NCBI RefSeq assembly: GCF_028553765.1
Contig: NZ_CP067134.1
Location: forward strand, 3,453,001 to 3,517,000
Direction of reading: 5' to 3'
DNA: 64,000 nt
Source: Paracoccus stylophorae
Lineage (GTDB): Bacteria > Pseudomonadota > Alphaproteobacteria > Rhodobacterales > Rhodobacteraceae
A program made the position numbers and the translations under genes. The stretch's first letter is position 1, and every line of letters starts with the position of its first letter. A model generated the notes under the pieces. The model made no database searches, was not told where the DNA came from, and saw only the letters and a list, made by a program, of their open reading frames with translations. Below, piece by piece: positions 59,364 through 64,000 of this stretch.

Positions 59364-62304
59364 CTGGCAGAACGGCCTGTTCGCGCTGCCGCCCGGCGTC
59401 GATTTCGCGGGCGAATTCGTGCGCGGCTTTCTGGATCGCATGACCGGCCAGCCGCCCGAGGCCGTGGCCCGCGTCACCATCTATGCCAACTCGACCCGGA
59501 CGCTGACCGCGTTGCAGGCGGCCTTCGACGGCCACGGCCCGCTGCTGCTGCCGCGACTGCGCGTCGTCACCGATCTGGGCGCGGGGCCGGCGGCGGGGAT
59601 GGGTCCGCTGGCCGCGCCGCTGGCGCGACGGCTGCAACTGGCGCGGCTGATCGACGTGTTGCTGCGACAGCGGCCGGATCTGGCGGCGGGACATTCGGTG
59701 CCGAACCTTGCGCGGTCGCTGGCCGATCTGATGACCGAGATGCAGACCGAGGGCTGCGGCCCCGACGCGCTGGAACGGATCGACACCGGCGATCACGCGC
59801 GGCACTGGCAGAACGCGCTGGCCTTTCTGCGCATCGCCGCCGGGTTCCACCTGTCGGGCGAGGTCGTGGACCGCGCCGCCCGCCAGCGCGCCGCCGCCGA
59901 ACGCTGTCTTGCCGACTGGTCGGCGGGACGCGATCTGCCGGCCGACCCGCTGATCGTGGCCGGATCGACCGGCTCGCACGGGGCGACGCGGCTGTTCATG
60001 CAGGCGGTGGCGCGGCTGCCCAACGGCGCGGTCGTGGTGCCCGGCTTCGACGCCCATCAGCCGCAAGAGGTGTGGGACCGGCTGGACGTCACCTCCGAGG
60101 ATCATCCGCAGGCGCGGCTGGCGCCCCTGATCGCGGCGGTCGGGCGGCCCCGCGCCTGGACCGACGCGCGCGCCGCCGCGCCCGACCGCAACCGGCTGGT
60201 GTCGCTGGCGCTGCGACCGGCCCCGGTCACCGATCAATGGATCGCCGAGGGGCCGGCGCTGCCCGATCTGGGGCCGGCCTGCGCCGGGCTGACCCTGATC
60301 GAGGCCGATCAGCCCGGACACGAGGCCGCAGCCATCGCGCTGGTCATGCGCGATGCGGCCCGCACCTCGCAGCCGGTGACGCTGATCGCCGCCGATCGCG
60401 GCCTGATCCGGCGGGTCAATGCGGAACTGGATCGCTGGCATCTGCGGGCCGATGACAGCGCCGGGCGGCCGTTGCCGCAGACGCCGCAGGGGCTGTTGCT
60501 GCGCCACATCGCCGGGCTGTTCGGCCAGCCGCTGACCATCGACCGGCTGCTGATCCTGCTGAAACATCCGCTGACCGCGACCGGATCGCCCCTGATCGGC
60601 GCGAACGAGGCGCGCCGTCAGGCCAGGGATCTGGAACTGGAACTGCGGCGGCGCGGACCGGCCTTTCCGACTGGCCAGGCGATTCGCGACTGGGCGACGC
60701 GGGGCGACGATCTGCGCAAGATCTGGGGGCATTGGGTCGCGGGGAGCGCGGACCGCTTCAAGCTGGTCGAAAACAATGCCGATGCCCGCCCCATCGCCGA
60801 CCGGCTGGCCGAATTGCGCGGCCTGGCCGATACGCTGGCGGCGGGGCCGGACGGGGACGCCGAGACCTCGGAGTTGTGGGCGCAGACGCCGGGGCGGCTG
60901 GCGCGCGCGGTGATGGACCATCTGGCCGATCATGCGGCGCAGGGGCCGGATCTGGACCCGGGGGATTTCGCCAGCCTGATCTACGACGAGATGCAGGCGC
61001 TGGCCGACCGGAGCGACACCGGACATCACCCGCTGCTGAAGATCCGCGGCCCGCGCGAGGCGCGGATCGCGGGCGCCGGCACGATCATCCTGTCGGGCCT
61101 GAACGAGGGCGGCTGGCCGCAGGCCCTGACCCCCGATCCGTGGCTGTCGCGGCAGATGCGGTTGCAGGCCGGGCTGACCCTGCCCGAACGGCAGATCGGG
61201 CTGGCCGCGCATGATTTCCAGCAGGGGATGGGCGCGGCGCGGGTGATCCTGACGCGCGCGCGGCGCAACGCCGAGGCGGAAACCATCCCCTCGCGCTGGC
61301 TGAACCGGCTGACGAACCTGATGGCCGGCCTGCCCGAACGCGGCGGCGCCGAGGCGCTTAGGGCGATGCGCGCGCGCGGCCGGGACTGGCTGGCGCTGGC
61401 CGAGGCGCTGGCCCGGCCCGCAGCGCGGGTGACGCCCGCGCCCCGCCCCTCGCCCGTTCCGCCGGCGCCGGCCTTCGACGAACTGCCCGTCACCGACGTG
61501 GCGCTGCTGATCCGCGACCCCTATGCGGTCTATGCCAAACGGGTGCTGGGGCTGCGTCCGCTGAACCCGCTGCGCCCCGAACCCGACGCCGCGCTGCGCG
61601 GCCAGACGCTGCATACCATCGTCGAGCGGATGCTGAAGACCCGCCCGCAGGCCGACACGCCGCCGGATGCGCTGCGCCGGACGTTCCTGCGCATCACCGC
61701 CGAGGTGCTGGAGGATCAGGTGCCTTGGCCCTCGGCCCGCGTGTTTTGGCAGGCGCGGATGACGGCCATTGCGGACCGGATCGTGGCCGACGAACTGGCC
61801 CGGCTGGCCGAGGGCAGCCCGCAGGTGATCGAACAGCGCGGCGCGGTCGGCGTGGCGGGGATGACGTTCCGCCTGACGGCCAAGCCCGACCGGATCGACC
61901 TGCTGCACGATCAGCGGGTGATGATCTATGACTACAAATCCGGCAAGCCGCCGACGGACCGGCAGATCGCGCATTTCGACAAGCAGCTTGTGCTGGAAGC
62001 CGCGATGGCGCGGCGCGGCGGCTTTCCCGATCTGGGGCCGGTCGATGTGGCCGGCATCCGCTATATCCAGCTTGGCGGCGAGGGCGGCACGCATGAGCGC
62101 GAGTATTCCGCGCAGCTTGAGGCCGAGACATGGGACGGCTTCGTGCGGCTGATCGCGTCCTATCTGACCGGCGGCACCGGGTTCACCGCGATCCGCGCGC
62201 CGCAGCTGCGCGCCTGGGCCGGCGATTACGACCATCTTGCCCGCTATGGCGAATGGACGCTGGCCGACGACGCGCATCCCGAAAGGGTCGGACATGACGG
62301 ATGA
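59356..62304 (+). CDS. addB: Double-strand break repair protein AddB
   Basis: A 982-residue alphaproteobacterial AddB. The N-terminal helicase-like region has ANSTRTLTALQAAF in place of a P-loop, so it is not expected to bind ATP at that site. The C-terminal RecB-like nuclease has DLLHDQRVMIYDYKSGKPP, the PD-(D/E)xK core, around residue 858. With AddA it resects DNA ends for RecA loading in recombination repair. The frame upstream of ATG 59356 is a shadow of murU. It overlaps murU by eight bases and addA by eleven, so the whole tsaE-amgK/murU/addB/addA string is coupled. Confidence 0.94.
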   Translation: MADWQNGLFALPPGVDFAGEFVRGFLDRMTGQPPEAVARVTIYANSTRTLTALQAAFDGHGPLLLPRLRVVTDLGAGPAAGMGPLAAPLARRLQLARLIDVLLRQRPDLAAGHSVPNLARSLADLMTEMQTEGCGPDALERIDTGDHARHWQNALAFLRIAAGFHLSGEVVDRAARQRAAAERCLADWSAGRDLPADPLIVAGSTGSHGATRLFMQAVARLPNGAVVVPGFDAHQPQEVWDRLDVTSEDHPQARLAPLIAAVGRPRAWTDARAAAPDRNRLVSLALRPAPVTDQWIAEGPALPDLGPACAGLTLIEADQPGHEAAAIALVMRDAARTSQPVTLIAADRGLIRRVNAELDRWHLRADDSAGRPLPQTPQGLLLRHIAGLFGQPLTIDRLLILLKHPLTATGSPLIGANEARRQARDLELELRRRGPAFPTGQAIRDWATRGDDLRKIWGHWVAGSADRFKLVENNADARPIADRLAELRGLADTLAAGPDGDAETSELWAQTPGRLARAVMDHLADHAAQGPDLDPGDFASLIYDEMQALADRSDTGHHPLLKIRGPREARIAGAGTIILSGLNEGGWPQALTPDPWLSRQMRLQAGLTLPERQIGLAAHDFQQGMGAARVILTRARRNAEAETIPSRWLNRLTNLMAGLPERGGAEALRAMRARGRDWLALAEALARPAARVTPAPRPSPVPPAPAFDELPVTDVALLIRDPYAVYAKRVLGLRPLNPLRPEPDAALRGQTLHTIVERMLKTRPQADTPPDALRRTFLRITAEVLEDQVPWPSARVFWQARMTAIADRIVADELARLAEGSPQVIEQRGAVGVAGMTFRLTAKPDRIDLLHDQRVMIYDYKSGKPPTDRQIAHFDKQLVLEAAMARRGGFPDLGPVDVAGIRYIQLGGEGGTHEREYSAQLEAETWDGFVRLIASYLTGGTGFTAIRAPQLRAWAGDYDHLARYGEWTLADDAHPERVGHDG

Positions 62305-64000
62305 CGCGACGCTGAACCAGATCGCCGCCGCCGATCCGCTGCGGTCCACCTGGCTGACGGCGAATGCGGGGTCGGGCAAGACGCGGGTGCTGACCGACCG
62401 GGTCGCGCGGCTGCTGCTGTCGGGCTGCGCGCCCGAACGCATCCTGTGCCTGACCTATACCAAGGCCGCGGCGACCGAGATGCAGAACCGCCTGCTGCGG
62501 CGCCTGGGCGGATGGGCGATGCTGCCCGAGCCTGACCTGCGCGCAGCCCTGGCCGATCTGGGCGCGGGCGAGGCGCCCGATCTGGCGCAGGCGCGGCGGC
62601 TGTTCGCCCGCGCCATCGAGACGCCGGGCGGGCTGAAGGTGCAGACCATCCACAGTTTTTGCGCCACCCTGCTGCGGCGTTTCCCGCTGGAGGCCGGCGT
62701 GCCGATGGGCTTTGCCGAGCTGGACGACCGCAGCGCCCGTGCGCTGCGCGCCGAGATCGTCGAAGAGATGGCGCGTGACGGCCACCCGGCGATGGACGAC
62801 CTGACCGCGCTGCATGGCGGCGACAATCTGGACGCGTTCCTGACCGGGCTGTCGCAGGCCGACCATGAACGCGCGCCCGACGCGCAGGCGATCCGCGCCG
62901 CGCTGGACCTGCCCGCCGGTCTGACGCTGGACAGTCTGCTGGACCATGTCTTTTCGGGCGGCGAGGGCGATCTGTTCGACGCGCTGCTGCCGATTTTCCA
63001 GACCGGCGCGGCGACCGACCTCAGGCTGGCCGGGCGGCTGCGCCACGGCAACTGGCGCGCGCCGGGCCTGGCCGAGCTGGACCTGCTGACCGGCGCGCTG
63101 CTGACCGGGTCCGGCACGGCCGCACCCTTCACCGCCAAGATCGGCAAGCTGCCGACCAAGGCGCTGCGCACCGGGCCCTGCGCGCCCTTCATGGCGGAGC
63201 TGGAGGATCTGATGCTGCGCGTGCAGGACGCGCGCGCCGATGCCCTGGCGCTGGCGCTGGCGGACAAGACGCTGGCGCTGCACCGCTTTGCCCATGAATT
63301 CACCCGCCGTCTGGCGCGGCGCAAGGCGGCGCAGGGCTGGCTGGATTTCGACGACCTGATCCGTAGGACCGCGCAGCTTTTGCGCGAATCCAGCATGGCG
63401 CAATGGGTGTTGTGGCGGCTGGATGGCGGGATCGACCATATCCTTGTGGACGAGGCGCAGGACACCAGCCCCGAACAATGGCAGGTGATCCGCAGCCTGA
63501 CCGACGAATTCACCAGCGGCGCGGGCGCGCAGGACCGCACGCGGACGCTGTTCGTGGTGGGCGATCCCAAGCAGTCGATCTATTCCTTCCAGGGTGCCGA
63601 CATCGCCGTGTTCGAGGAGATGCGCGCCCGCTTCGACCGCGATTTCCGGGCGGTGCAGCAGCCGATGCAGCAGCGCGACCTGACCCATTCCTTCCGCTCG
63701 TCGCCGGCGATCCTGTCGCTGGTCGATGCGGTGTTCCGGGACGATGCGGCACAGGGTCTGGGCGATCCGCCGCGCCATATCGCCTTTCGCGATGCGCTGC
63801 CGGGCCGGGTCGATATCTGGCCGCCGCTGCCCGAACCCGACAAGCCCGATCCCGGCGACTGGACGCGGCCGGTCGATGCGCCGGCGGAAAATGCCGCCGA
63901 CACTGTGCTGGCGCGCGCGATCGCGGCGCAGATCGCGGCGATGATCGGCACGCCGCTGCCGGATGCGAAAACCGGCGCGACGCGCACGGTCGGCCCCGGC
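62294..64000 (+). CDS. addA: Double-strand break repair helicase AddA (3' part outside window)
   Basis: ATG 62294 opens a frame of 569 codons that runs to the window edge without a stop, about half of the usual length. It is a UvrD/RecB superfamily 1 helicase. Motif I (ANAGSGKT) is at residues 23-30, motif Ia at LCLTYTKAAATEM near 56-68, motif II VDEAQDTSPEQW near 385, motif III VVGDPKQSIYSFQGAD near 419, and the start of motif IV region LTHSFRSS follows. The C-terminal nuclease domain lies outside. It overlaps the addB stop by eleven bases. Confidence 0.95.
   Translation, partial: MTDDATLNQIAAADPLRSTWLTANAGSGKTRVLTDRVARLLLSGCAPERILCLTYTKAAATEMQNRLLRRLGGWAMLPEPDLRAALADLGAGEAPDLAQARRLFARAIETPGGLKVQTIHSFCATLLRRFPLEAGVPMGFAELDDRSARALRAEIVEEMARDGHPAMDDLTALHGGDNLDAFLTGLSQADHERAPDAQAIRAALDLPAGLTLDSLLDHVFSGGEGDLFDALLPIFQTGAATDLRLAGRLRHGNWRAPGLAELDLLTGALLTGSGTAAPFTAKIGKLPTKALRTGPCAPFMAELEDLMLRVQDARADALALALADKTLALHRFAHEFTRRLARRKAAQGWLDFDDLIRRTAQLLRESSMAQWVLWRLDGGIDHILVDEAQDTSPEQWQVIRSLTDEFTSGAGAQDRTRTLFVVGDPKQSIYSFQGADIAVFEEMRARFDRDFRAVQQPMQQRDLTHSFRSSPAILSLVDAVFRDDAAQGLGDPPRHIAFRDALPGRVDIWPPLPEPDKPDPGDWTRPVDAPAENAADTVLARAIAAQIAAMIGTPLPDAKTGATRTVGPG

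Noticed and set aside
59218-62442. 1074-codon leftward frame opposite murU and addB
   Set aside because: Shadow of addB; sequence is Arg/Gln/His-rich and featureless.
1-64000. CRISPR arrays, insertion sequences, tRNA or rRNA genes
   Set aside because: Read for regular spaced repeats, transposase motifs, terminal inverted repeats and tRNA T-loop patterns; none was found, though a dedicated tRNA and IS scan would be more sensitive.

Overview
This is a very G+C-rich, gene-dense stretch of an alphaproteobacterial chromosome. The gene types and arrangements (rbfA and truB opposite dapB, leuB near asd, alphaproteobacterial AddAB, a giant cyclic beta-1,2-glucan synthase, succinoglycan-like ExoA/ExoL/ExoM glycosyltransferases, an LpcC-like LPS mannosyltransferase) suggest Rhodobacterales, probably Paracoccus or a close relative. 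That placement is inference from gene content; no rRNA or tRNA gene was seen in the window.

Layout. 1-4525: tail of an unrecognised gene, a SulP anion transporter, a secreted kelch/mutarotase-like protein, and a Tat-exported FMN alpha-hydroxy-acid (lactate) oxidase cut by an in-frame amber codon just after its signal peptide. 4749-18435: an exopolysaccharide locus with a sugar aminotransferase, glycosyltransferases, a Wzy-type polymerase, a Wzz/BY-kinase-like co-polymerase whose ATP site is destroyed, two PAPS-type sulfotransferases, a Wzx-type flippase and the initiating undecaprenyl-phosphate sugar transferase. The expected product is a sulfated surface polysaccharide. 18451-26934: the cyclic beta-1,2-glucan synthase, converging on the EPS locus. 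27166-28703: two coupled secreted proteins of unknown function with less G+C-biased codons.

28816-34803: an amine catabolism unit (AraC regulator, aldehyde dehydrogenase, TPQ copper amine oxidase, then a secreted amidohydrolase behind a strong hairpin). 34869-39057: membrane and alpha/beta-hydrolase genes with an AI-2E family transporter. 39342-41388: three tandem small heat-shock proteins followed by an NDUFS4-domain protein. 41794-44414: a coniferyl-aldehyde-type dehydrogenase and leuB. 44562-47729: a small exported or membrane-anchored protein, an MFS transporter and two envelope glycosyltransferases (LpcC-like and GT29 sialyltransferase-like) lying between leuB and asd.

48131-64000: core metabolism and maintenance. 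asd and dapB serve the lysine/diaminopimelate pathway. A beta carbonic anhydrase, an M17 aminopeptidase coupled to an NlpC/P60 hydrolase, truB, a phosphodiester-glycosidase-domain protein, rbfA and a HIT hydrolase follow. A TsaE-AmgK fusion is coupled to murU for cell-wall sugar recycling. The window ends in addB and the first 569 codons of addA, which runs off the edge. Many adjacent genes overlap by ATGA-type junctions, so translational coupling is common.
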